Shown here: in pieces, positions 1 through 7,889 of the stretch
Layout of the letters: every line of letters begins with the position of its first letter
Numbering within the stretch: the first letter of the stretch is position 1
IMG/VR virus record: IMGVR_UViG_3300006080_000006
Location: 1 to 38,150 of that record
Length of the DNA stretch: 38,150 bases
Reading direction: 5' to 3' (one strand)
Source: a virus
Position numbers and translations under genes: made by a program
Notes under the pieces: model-generated
What the model saw: the letters and a program-made list of their open reading frames with translations, nothing else
What the model was told of the DNA's origin: nothing
Database searches by the model: none

Positions 1-2
1 GC

Positions 3-1061
3 ACCGGGTCCAAGATAGAGGCCCCTGACGGGACTGTGAACCGAATCCTCAGCCACAACGCGACGACCAGCCTGTACATGGAGGCGCGGTACGGGGGCGC
101 CACAACCACAGCTACAAACGACGACTCCTGGAAGATTTACTGGGACGAGTACCCGCTTCCTGAGGGGGCTGCTTCAATCGAGTCCATCGTCTGTACGGGC
201 AACGGGTTTGTCAGGCATATCCGAGAGTCGAGCTTACTTTCGCCCCACATGAAGGGGCTCACGGTCAAGGACTACGATTCGTACCCTCAGTACTACGCGC
301 TCGAGCGGCATACGCAGATCCCTGCGCCAGACCTTGCGCCTCGTGTCTCGGGAAGCGCGACCGCCTCGACTACCAACCCAGGGGCCGTCTATACCTACAA
401 GTATTGTTACTTCAATACTAAGACGCAGGAGATGGGCCCACTGTCTGCTGCGTCAGACCAAATCACGACAACGGTCGCCCTCCCGTCAGTGTCGGTGACG
501 GTTGCCCATAAGCCAGACTATGGGGTAGCTCTATACCGAACCAAGAATGGCGGCTCAGAGCTTTACTACCTCTCAGCCAACGACATCCAGACTCTGTCTA
601 CAGATATATTTGCAGATGCTGTCGAGGACGCTGCGCTTGGATTTACCCACCAAGACAGCGACTTCGATGGGTTCACCATGCAGACGAGCATCGGTGCGAT
701 TGCCGAGAGGGGCCCTGTCACCAGCGGCAGTCACCACATCAGGTTTTGGCCCCCTCCAGACGAAGAGTATCTCGTGGATGTGACGTACTTTGTGGCGCCT
801 CGAGAGCTCACAGAGGACCACGACGCGCCGCACCTTCCCAGGCAGCACCAGCCAATTCTTCTTGACCTAGCCGAGAGCTACGCCCTTAGCGAGGAAGAGA
901 ACCATAGCGCCGCAACCCAGAAGCGGGCTTATGCCCTGGAGGCCATCGAGCGAATGGAGCGCGAAGAGGAGGCAGACCCAGGCACACGCATCCAGATTGG
1001 CCGAGGGGAGCCGCAAATCGACGAGGCTCTCGGCAGCTGGCCTAGAACCATCACAGGGTAG
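3..1061 (+). CDS. Head-tail adaptor-like structural protein (5' end outside window)
   Basis: The frame is open to the left edge, so the gene probably starts outside the window; a GTG at 36 is the first possible start seen, with no clear ribosome site. At least 341 residues are encoded. The C-terminal third has the helical pattern (LLDLAESYALSEEE, then an Ala/Glu-rich helix ending in Arg/Glu) usual in podoviral head-completion or adaptor proteins. The middle (about residues 95-165) looks like a beta-sandwich insertion rich in Thr, Ser and Val. It lies 11 bases before a gp10-like gene, the usual adaptor then hub order. The function is inferred from fold pattern and position; a tail-tube role is an alternative. 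Confidence 0.6.
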   Translation, partial: TGSKIEAPDGTVNRILSHNATTSLYMEARYGGATTTATNDDSWKIYWDEYPLPEGAASIESIVCTGNGFVRHIRESSLLSPHMKGLTVKDYDSYPQYYALERHTQIPAPDLAPRVSGSATASTTNPGAVYTYKYCYFNTKTQEMGPLSAASDQITTTVALPSVSVTVAHKPDYGVALYRTKNGGSELYYLSANDIQTLSTDIFADAVEDAALGFTHQDSDFDGFTMQTSIGAIAERGPVTSGSHHIRFWPPPDEEYLVDVTYFVAPRELTEDHDAPHLPRQHQPILLDLAESYALSEEENHSAATQKRAYALEAIERMEREEEADPGTRIQIGRGEPQIDEALGSWPRTITG

Positions 1062-1072
1062 GGGGCGGCTCC

Positions 1073-3547
1073 GTGGCGCGCATAGCTCAAGGCAAAGGGT
1101 TTCACGCTGTACCAGTGCTGACCAGGGGTCTGTCTGACCGTGTTTGGGCAAACAGCGGCGAAATTAACCGGGTCGACGGCTGCTACTTTCAAGTCGTTGG
1201 AACGGTCGAAAAGGTTAAGGGGATCAGGAACCTTGTCGACTGGGATAAAGACAACTTCCATCTTCTAAACACCAGGATAAACGCAATGACTGCGTTTCAG
1301 GCTATTGGTGGCCCAGACGAGCTCATCGTCTCTCTTTCTGGCGATTCTGGCGCTGCGAACTATGTCTATCCGATTGCGACGGGAAAGCTTCTGAAGCCGG
1401 GAACGTCTCAGACGAAGGACAAGTATCGCGGCGGGAGAGTCCTTCTTCTTCGTGGTCGCACACTGGAGCATGATGCGATTCCACACATCGCCATTGGGAG
1501 CGAGTGGCACGATGCTTTTGGGGAGGAGCACTTAGGGGGAGATAGCTTCATTGCTGCTAGGCGCGCAGACTCGCAGGACCAGTTTGATGGAGATTACTTC
1601 GCCAACTGGGGAGGGTGGCTTTTTATATCTAACGGGGTAGACGCTAACCTCAAGTGGGACGGGAGTTACACTTCTGCTGTTGGTGTTCATGTAGCGCCGG
1701 CTGCCCCGAGGACAACCAAGCAAAACTCACCCGGCATGCACCCGGACTTTTCTATTGCAGACGAGTACCCAGGGGCGGGCGGGCCCTTCCGTGGAAACGA
1801 GTCCAACGCCCAGCAAAAGTTCCAGTATCGCTGCACGTTTGTGAACGAGTCGGGTGCCGAGGGCCCTCCTAGCGGCCCAGGAATCTCCGTTAATGCCGGC
1901 GAGGTGTACAAGGAGATAAAGCCAGCGTCCACTGACGTGATTCTGGAGTTCTTTGGCCTGACTCCCGATCCGGAAGACCCAGACTATGTTTGGGTTACTC
2001 CAGACGCAGTACCAATCGAGCCGAATACCTATCGCGCAGTTATCAGAATCGACGGGTTCGACGCGCCTAGCCAGGCAGACATTGTCTGGAGAAACATCTA
2101 CAAGCGGGCAAAGGACGGCGAGTACTACTTTTGGAGGCAGGTAGCGGTAAACGAAAAGGCCGTTTACGACCATGAAAACGTGCTTGACTCTGCAGCAATG
2201 GGAACGCCCCTGGTTGAGGGGCGGTCTGCTCCGCCAACAAGCAAGTTCGTCGGCTTCTTCCGAAGTCGCGGGTACTACGTTTCCACGTCGTTCCCCGCAT
2301 TTGTTTTTTATAGCGATGCAAATGTTCCTGAGCAGATCTCATCTCCGCTTCAGTACTTGGACGTTAACAGTGCTGACGGTCGTCCAATAACCGGCCTGTT
2401 TGCCCTTGGAGACTCTCTTGTTGTTTTCAAGGAGAGCTCTGTTTGGCAGGTAACGTCTTTGGCTGACGGGTCTCCCGTCCTTACCCCAGTGACCGAGTCT
2501 GTCGGAAGCCTTTCTCCAAGAGGGTCGATACTTGCCTATGAAAGGCTTTTGTTTATTGGGGAGCGCGGGGTTTACCAGTACGACGGCGCGGCAGTCAGGC
2601 CTCTCTCGGAAAGCCTTAACAAGTGGTGGAATACCGTTTACGTTGACGGACTGAAGACTGCGACATCCTGGTTGGACGAGAGGGAAAGGCGCCTCTTCAT
2701 CTCCATGCAGAGCGGTCCTGGCGTAGAGAACGACATGGTCGTTTGCTACCACTACCAGCTCGATGCAGTCACTGTGACTAAGGGGCAGCGGATCACCGCA
2801 TCGACGAGATACAAGGGGGAGCCTCTTCTTGGCGTGCGGCTACCTGAGAAGTCCTTTGGCATACCCGGAGGAGACCTTCCTGGGTTTACTGGAGGCTCTG
2901 GGGCGGCTGGCGGTCCCGTTCAGACGGTTACAAAAAAGGTTACTAACTCAGACATCGTTATCTGGGGCCTTGGCGACTCAATGGAGTACGGCTACCTCCC
3001 TGGCGGAGAACCGGACCCAGATGACCAAAAGAGCCCGGTAACCGTTTCCGCCGGAAACATCGCTGGCAAGATCCGGTTTGGCCCGTACAGCGCCAACCAG
3101 ACCGGATGGAACTCGGACGAGGAGATGGAGGTTGCCGGGATTGATGTCTTCTTCCCCTACTGCGGCGACCAGAGCGTTACGGTTCGTTGGTACAAGAACC
3201 GAGACCCGGAGGCCGTTGGAACCAGGGCCTTCCAGCTCAACCAGCACGGTACAGCTGCACAGAAGTCGACCAACCAGGACCTTACGACTGTCGTTGGCTG
3301 GGCTGAGGACGGTTTTCTGACGGGCACCGAGGGCGTTGAGTACAAGACCTGGGAGAGCGTTCCAAGCCAAGATGACGACGGCAAGTGGAACGGGCGCAGG
3401 CAGTTGTTCCAGCGGCTTGTATTCCCAGAGACCGTCGTTTGTCGAGAGATCGAGATCGAGTTTGAGAATGGCAATGAGAAGGAGCCGTTTATGGTCGACG
3501 GGTTCGTCCTCTGGAGGGCCAGCAAGGGCTCAGAGAGGCAGCGCTAA
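1073..3547 (+). CDS. Large tail-hub / gp10-like (DNA stabilisation) structural protein
   Basis: An 824-residue protein starting at GTG 1073. It is beta-rich throughout. Around residues 410-530 it has repeated blade-like strands (FVFYSDANVPEQ, LFALGDSLVVFKESSVWQVT, LLFIGERGVYQYDGAAV) of the kind found in beta-propeller tail-hub proteins such as P22 gp10. A Gly-rich linker near residues 600-620 separates a C-terminal beta domain of about 200 residues. It would act in the virion as part of the tail machine that closes the portal. Its stop overlaps the next ATG (TAATG). The identification rests on fold pattern and gene order, not on a search. Confidence 0.6.
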   Translation: MARIAQGKGFHAVPVLTRGLSDRVWANSGEINRVDGCYFQVVGTVEKVKGIRNLVDWDKDNFHLLNTRINAMTAFQAIGGPDELIVSLSGDSGAANYVYPIATGKLLKPGTSQTKDKYRGGRVLLLRGRTLEHDAIPHIAIGSEWHDAFGEEHLGGDSFIAARRADSQDQFDGDYFANWGGWLFISNGVDANLKWDGSYTSAVGVHVAPAAPRTTKQNSPGMHPDFSIADEYPGAGGPFRGNESNAQQKFQYRCTFVNESGAEGPPSGPGISVNAGEVYKEIKPASTDVILEFFGLTPDPEDPDYVWVTPDAVPIEPNTYRAVIRIDGFDAPSQADIVWRNIYKRAKDGEYYFWRQVAVNEKAVYDHENVLDSAAMGTPLVEGRSAPPTSKFVGFFRSRGYYVSTSFPAFVFYSDANVPEQISSPLQYLDVNSADGRPITGLFALGDSLVVFKESSVWQVTSLADGSPVLTPVTESVGSLSPRGSILAYERLLFIGERGVYQYDGAAVRPLSESLNKWWNTVYVDGLKTATSWLDERERRLFISMQSGPGVENDMVVCYHYQLDAVTVTKGQRITASTRYKGEPLLGVRLPEKSFGIPGGDLPGFTGGSGAAGGPVQTVTKKVTNSDIVIWGLGDSMEYGYLPGGEPDPDDQKSPVTVSAGNIAGKIRFGPYSANQTGWNSDEEMEVAGIDVFFPYCGDQSVTVRWYKNRDPEAVGTRAFQLNQHGTAAQKSTNQDLTTVVGWAEDGFLTGTEGVEYKTWESVPSQDDDGKWNGRRQLFQRLVFPETVVCREIEIEFENGNEKEPFMVDGFVLWRASKGSERQR

Positions 3548-3777
3548 TGTCTGTTTATGATGACGAGGGAAACGTCTCAGGGTGGATGACAAGGCGCCTC
3601 AAGCAGGCTGTTGAGTTCTCAAACCAGGGGGCATCGTCGACTTGGCCGAAGGACCGGGCCGCTTCGTTTTCTGTCAGGTCTGCTGGTTACGGGTTTTCCG
3701 TATCTATGAAGAGCCCGATGTCTGTTCGTCGTGCAATATCTGCCCTTGAAAACCACAAGCACTCTGGGGGCAAGTAG
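3547..3777 (+). CDS. Small hypothetical protein in tail region
   Basis: A 76-residue protein whose ATG overlaps the preceding TAA, so it is probably translated by coupling. It is Ser-rich and polar, with no membrane segment or recognised motif, and ends in HKHSGGK. The next gene starts directly after its TAG. Its place between the hub protein and three fibre-like proteins suggests a virion or assembly component, but no function can be read from the sequence. Confidence 0.65.
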   Translation: MSVYDDEGNVSGWMTRRLKQAVEFSNQGASSTWPKDRAASFSVRSAGYGFSVSMKSPMSVRRAISALENHKHSGGK

Positions 3778-4581
3778 ATGTACTACAGAAGGGGCTTTTA
3801 CCCGAGGCCAGGCCAGGCGGATGTGCCAGACGATCTTTGGGCGGAGTTCCAGAGAATCAGGGGGCACCTGTCCAGGGTTGACCAAAACAACATAGAGAGC
3901 TTTTCCCTCGCCAGGAGCGACATAGCTCTTCCGGACACGCCAGACCATGCTGGATTGTCTGACATCGTTGGCGTTGACGGCGAGTTCCTGCATAAGGAGC
4001 TTACGTTTCAGGGCAGCGACCTTGTTGAGATCGGTCGTGTGGCGAACTTTGATCTCGAGGGGCGATGGTTTGACCTTGGGGGCAAGGGCGCGCTTCTGCG
4101 CGGACACTCGAGGGGCGACGCTCCCTGGATTGTCGCAGCGTCAATAGACTTTTCAGCCCGAGACAGAGAGCTCTCTTCACCGTTGGGCACCATTGCAACC
4201 TCAACCGAAGGTCCGAATACAACCGACTCGTCCTTCGGCTCCGGCCACTATACGCCCACGAGCTCGGTCACCGGCACCATCGACAATATGGAAACCTGGA
4301 CAAGCGCGGAGATTATAGATTCGTCTATTACGCGGGTGAACGTTCGGCTTCGCATTAAAACCAAAGAGGGCCTTTCTGCGGCTGAGGCCGTTGGCGGGGC
4401 AGATAACTACTCCGATGGCGGGTCTCTTGCCGTGGTGACCTGTTCGTTTTCCGGGGGTGGTCCGGTTGAGTTTTCGCCAGTAATAAAAGTTGACGAGAAC
4501 AAGTTTGGGGCGCTCAATAAAGATGGCTGGGCCTGCACCATCCACAGGGTGAACATCTTTGCGTTTGGGCTGTATAAGTAA
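3778..4581 (+). CDS. Fibre- or spike-like structural protein, member 1 of 3
   Basis: A 267-residue protein starting at the ATG immediately after the preceding stop. Residues 20-50 form a helical segment (FQRIRGHLSRVDQNNIESFS) followed by a short linker and a beta-rich C-terminal body with many Thr, Ser and Gly residues. The same plan, an N-terminal helix and then a beta body, recurs in the next two genes. This suggests trimeric virion appendages with a shared attachment segment. Host-receptor binding is an inference from plan and position only. Confidence 0.6.
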   Translation: MYYRRGFYPRPGQADVPDDLWAEFQRIRGHLSRVDQNNIESFSLARSDIALPDTPDHAGLSDIVGVDGEFLHKELTFQGSDLVEIGRVANFDLEGRWFDLGGKGALLRGHSRGDAPWIVAASIDFSARDRELSSPLGTIATSTEGPNTTDSSFGSGHYTPTSSVTGTIDNMETWTSAEIIDSSITRVNVRLRIKTKEGLSAAEAVGGADNYSDGGSLAVVTCSFSGGGPVEFSPVIKVDENKFGALNKDGWACTIHRVNIFAFGLYK

Positions 4582-5276
4582 TGCCTATTCAGGTTTATTC
4601 GGCTGACCTTCGGGTGAAAGACGGCGAGGTTATGAGCTCGTCGGACGTGAAGGACAACTTCCAAAACGTCCAGGACGCCGCCAACTCACTCGACTGGATG
4701 AACGTGGAGGACGGGTCTCTTGACCAGTTTCACTTAAAGATTGGCGAGCCTCTTAAAGGGGTTAGGGGGAGGTTTCGTAAGAACGGCCAACCGCCTGGTG
4801 GTTACCAGTCCTGGCACACCCTGGTAGGAATTAACCCGGAGGTTCAGGAGGGGTCTGCTGTCTATGCGTTTGGCAACGTCACGTTCGACCGGCTGAACTC
4901 TGTGGGCACGGCCAGGGAGAATCTCCTCCCATCACCTTCGGATCAAAGGCCAGACACCCTTAAAACAGAGATAAGGATCTCCGCCCCATACACAGAAAGA
5001 ACCCACTACCACGCATACTGCCCCGCCGTTTATGGGCAAGCTGGGATAGTTCATGCGTACCGTGTAACGTCTCAAATGTTGCAAAACCCTGCAGCTGGCG
5101 GTGCCGCGCATAGCGTAAACTTTGACATTAAGTGTGTGGGAGGTCCACACCCTTACGCAGCCGGCCTGACTCATGCGGCGCTCATCTTCGGCACTCACTA
5201 CCCTGGAGAGTTCTATGATGACCAAGTGAAGATGGGTGTAATGGCTAACTTTGTTGTGTTTGTGATTGACCGATGA
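4581..5276 (+). CDS. Fibre- or spike-like structural protein, member 2 of 3
   Basis: A 231-residue protein whose ATG overlaps the TAA of member 1. Its N-terminal helix (VKDNFQNVQDAANSLDWMNV) and a following LDQFHLK resemble the opening of member 1, and a GRFRKNGQPP turn resembles QSFRKNGTT in member 3. The rest is predicted beta structure with aromatic residues. There is no clear Shine-Dalgarno site, so coupling to the upstream gene is likely. A second copy of an appendage or adaptor protein is the best guess. Confidence 0.6.
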   Translation: MPIQVYSADLRVKDGEVMSSSDVKDNFQNVQDAANSLDWMNVEDGSLDQFHLKIGEPLKGVRGRFRKNGQPPGGYQSWHTLVGINPEVQEGSAVYAFGNVTFDRLNSVGTARENLLPSPSDQRPDTLKTEIRISAPYTERTHYHAYCPAVYGQAGIVHAYRVTSQMLQNPAAGGAAHSVNFDIKCVGGPHPYAAGLTHAALIFGTHYPGEFYDDQVKMGVMANFVVFVIDR

Positions 5277-6343
5277 CGACCGTTGACTTCATGAACTCGC
5301 TCCCTAACGAGGTGTCGGAAGGTGAGCCAGCCACCGCAGAGGGTGCGGCGCATGCGTTTCGTTCCATAGAGGGTCTCTTCCAGGGCGGGGTGCATGGAGA
5401 CGGGGAGAACTTTGCGCCCGGTGGCGCGTTGCGCGGGCAGTCTTTTAGGAAGAACGGCACCACCGAGGTGTTCAAGAGGGCGTCAAGGGACGATTTTTGG
5501 GTTGGTGGCGGAAACAGCACTAGGGCGCGGTCCTCTAACAGGACGTATGACATCCCCGGCGGCGCGCTTCGTTTTCGGCTACGGGCCCCCGCCGATGTGA
5601 TTGTATTTTTCTCTGCAACCATCCACAGATTTAACCGGCCAGATCTCGTGTATCACGGCACTGCGGGTTCTGGTGACTGGGCTAGCGGCATATACGGCGT
5701 TCATGGGATTAGGGGGTGTCCCAAGTCGAGCTTTCTTCTGAAGGTTCAGTCTTGGTGGGAGGCGGAGGATGCAGAGCCTGGCCGTGAATATGAACAGGCG
5801 AGGTCGGTCTTGAAGGGCTGGGGGGCCCTTAACCACGAGCTGCAAAAGAGCGACAAAGACAGCCCACTCACTGGGGGTCATTATGCGGACATGTCTCGAG
5901 GGATATTCCTTCCCTGGAGAATCCGTTCCGTTAACACGGCTGACCCTGACTGGAGAACCGTGGGCGAGACTGTTCCCGAGACCGTCTCTGACACCAGGAC
6001 AATTTCCACCATCCCCTCATCAGTTGCTGGCGGAACTGCCGCAAACCAAGGACGCCTTCAGGCTGGCTGGCACAACATAAGACACTCGGTGACTGACATG
6101 TCCGAGACATCTCAGGGCGATGTGCGGAGGGGCGACGACGAGTATGTTGGCGACCATGCGCGACAAACCCTTAAAGGCCTGGTTTTTTCAAACACTGAAC
6201 TTGTGGTAATAGCGAACTATGGCCCCCGCAGCGACGAGTCAGCCACAGTTCTCTCAGGAACCGTGCTTGACCAGTTGATCCAGGATAAGAAAGCGAGCGA
6301 CAAGGGCCTTGGTATAGTCACCAAGATTAGGTCTGACCTGTAA
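5273..6343 (+). CDS. Fibre- or spike-like structural protein, member 3 of 3
   Basis: A 356-residue protein with an ATGA overlap to member 2. The start carries the same short helical signature (EGAAHAFRSIEGLFQGGVHG) and then an FRKNG motif near residue 60, as in member 2. The remaining 290 residues are beta-rich and Gly/Ser/Thr-rich with no catalytic motif seen. It is the longest of the three and may carry the outermost or receptor-contacting part. The role is inferred. Confidence 0.6.
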   Translation: MTTVDFMNSLPNEVSEGEPATAEGAAHAFRSIEGLFQGGVHGDGENFAPGGALRGQSFRKNGTTEVFKRASRDDFWVGGGNSTRARSSNRTYDIPGGALRFRLRAPADVIVFFSATIHRFNRPDLVYHGTAGSGDWASGIYGVHGIRGCPKSSFLLKVQSWWEAEDAEPGREYEQARSVLKGWGALNHELQKSDKDSPLTGGHYADMSRGIFLPWRIRSVNTADPDWRTVGETVPETVSDTRTISTIPSSVAGGTAANQGRLQAGWHNIRHSVTDMSETSQGDVRRGDDEYVGDHARQTLKGLVFSNTELVVIANYGPRSDESATVLSGTVLDQLIQDKKASDKGLGIVTKIRSDL

Positions 6344-6357
6344 CTTCGGATGTTTTG

Positions 6358-6918
6358 ATGGTAGCCAACCTAACCACAAGAGTTTTTCCTGAGGACATCG
6401 ACTTCTCGCAGGCAATGCAGAAGGTCTATGCGGCCAAGAAAAAGCTGTCAGGTGATCCGATTGACTATTCCCGAAGGGGGGGCATGGCCCTTCTTGAGAA
6501 GGGCGATAGGTCGGCATGGCTACTTAACGCAGTGCAGCAAGCGAAGGCGTCTGCGGACGCGGATCGTGATGAGCGCAGACGGCTGGCGAAGGAGCGTGAC
6601 GCAATGACTCGGGCTATGGCTATGCGGCAGCACGCCGAAAACATCCGAAATGTTGTCGGAGGGACCGGAAAGCTCGTGGGCGAGGGGGTTCGTCATTGGG
6701 CGACGACTGGTCGGCGCGAGATGGACGAAGGAGATTTTCCCGGCAGCGCCGAGGATCTTTTGGCTTCGGGCGCCATTCGCAGGGCCCCTGGAGGCAGATT
6801 CCAGTACACTCCAGGCGGGCTCTTTGAAGAGATGTTCTCCCCCGAAAGGATGTTTGGCCTAAGGGGAGAGATCGACACACTAGGCATTCGCGGCCCTAAT
6901 CCAGGGGGGGGGTACTGA
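6358..6918 (+). CDS. Small virion-type protein with FGLRGEID tail motif
   Basis: A 186-residue protein. I chose ATG 6358 over the TTG three bases upstream. The first 115 residues are strongly helical and charged (a possible coiled coil around residues 55-100, rich in Arg, Glu and Ala). The C-terminal 60 residues are Gly/Pro-rich and contain FGLRGEIDTLG near residue 166, which is nearly repeated in the next protein. It is unrecognised; gene order before the internal virion proteins suggests an ejection or scaffold-related component. Confidence 0.6.
   Translation: MVANLTTRVFPEDIDFSQAMQKVYAAKKKLSGDPIDYSRRGGMALLEKGDRSAWLLNAVQQAKASADADRDERRRLAKERDAMTRAMAMRQHAENIRNVVGGTGKLVGEGVRHWATTGRREMDEGDFPGSAEDLLASGAIRRAPGGRFQYTPGGLFEEMFSPERMFGLRGEIDTLGIRGPNPGGGY
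6853..6884 (+). repeat. Direct repeat copy 1 (FGLRGEID-coding segment)
   Basis: This 32-base segment matches 7179-7210 at 31 of 32 positions and is in the same reading phase in both genes. It encodes FGLRGEIDTLG here. Confidence 0.85.
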
Positions 6919-7877
6919 TGGCTAGCGACCCACGTGTGCTCCCTGGTGGGCTGAGTGTAACTCAGGAAGAACTACGGAGAAAGAGGCGGAAGGACCGCGA
7001 TCTCGCTCGCGAGGCCCGGTGGAACCAGCCCATGTTTGCCGAGGAACTCGGCCCGTCGCTGTCTGGCATCCAGATAGAGGAGGAGGCGCCAGGGCCCTCC
7101 CCGTTCAAGCCGCTTCCGTCGCTTGGTATGGGGCCAGTAAAGGATCTCCAGTACGATTCGCCGTTTAAGCAGGACTTTTTTGGCCTAAGGGGAGAGATCG
7201 ACGCACTAGGGTCGGTGGGCTTGGTCGACCCGAAGAACTTCGACACCGGCTCAATGTTTGGTGGGGTGCTTCCCGGTGGCGAGCTCAGCCTGCCGCCACT
7301 CACCGGAATGGTCGGGAAAACAGGCGGTCTAGCGCCGCCTCTTCCGGAGTTCAACCCAGGCATCCTTGGCGGCGTTGGCACGGCTGCTGGCATTGGGGCT
7401 GGGCTTCTTGGCACAGCTCTGTCGGCAAAGAAGGCGGCTGGTTCAGCAGCCCTGAGCATGAGTCCCAGCGAGTGGCACGCAAGGCGTACAGACCCGTCCC
7501 TTCACGAGATTGACCGCCAAGCGCTTGGTACGGTTGACGCGGCTAGGCGCGGTGCCGAAATGGAGGGGGGGAAGGCTATCGCCGCAAACATTGCGGGAGG
7601 CTCTGGCTGGCTTGGGGAGCGGGCCGGAAGGTCTTTGTCAGACTCCTTTGGTCGAGCTGCCACCTTCGCACAGCAACAAGCGAACCTGCGAAAGGCGAAG
7701 GTGCGGGATGAGAACGAAGAAGAGCGCGTGCGAAGGGTCGCCCTACGGAAAGCCCAACCAGGGCAGGCTGGCAAGGCTCTCTCCGGCCTAGTTGGGCTTA
7801 TTCCTGGCCCTGCCGGCAAAATCGGGCAACTGATTACTGGGCTTGGCAGCAAGGCCATTTCTTCGGCCATCACTTAG
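6918..7877 (+). CDS. Internal virion / ejection protein candidate with Gly-zipper segment
   Basis: A 319-residue protein whose ATG overlaps the preceding TGA. It has a basic N-terminus (RRKRRKDRD), a Pro/Gly-rich linker carrying the FGLRGEIDALG motif near residue 90, a small-residue hydrophobic stretch around residues 147-168 (GILGGVGTAAGIGAGLLGTA) and a second small-residue hydrophobic stretch near the C-terminus. This resembles T7 gp14-type ejection proteins, which enter the cell envelope, although no homology is proven. It is followed by two much larger helical proteins, as in podoviral ejection-protein sets. Confidence 0.6.
   Translation: MASDPRVLPGGLSVTQEELRRKRRKDRDLAREARWNQPMFAEELGPSLSGIQIEEEAPGPSPFKPLPSLGMGPVKDLQYDSPFKQDFFGLRGEIDALGSVGLVDPKNFDTGSMFGGVLPGGELSLPPLTGMVGKTGGLAPPLPEFNPGILGGVGTAAGIGAGLLGTALSAKKAAGSAALSMSPSEWHARRTDPSLHEIDRQALGTVDAARRGAEMEGGKAIAANIAGGSGWLGERAGRSLSDSFGRAATFAQQQANLRKAKVRDENEEERVRRVALRKAQPGQAGKALSGLVGLIPGPAGKIGQLITGLGSKAISSAIT
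7179..7210 (+). repeat. Direct repeat copy 2 (FGLRGEID-coding segment)
   Basis: Partner of 6853-6884 with one mismatch in 32 bases; it encodes FGLRGEIDALG in the following gene. Confidence 0.85.
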
Positions 7878-7889
7878 AGGATTTTCAGT

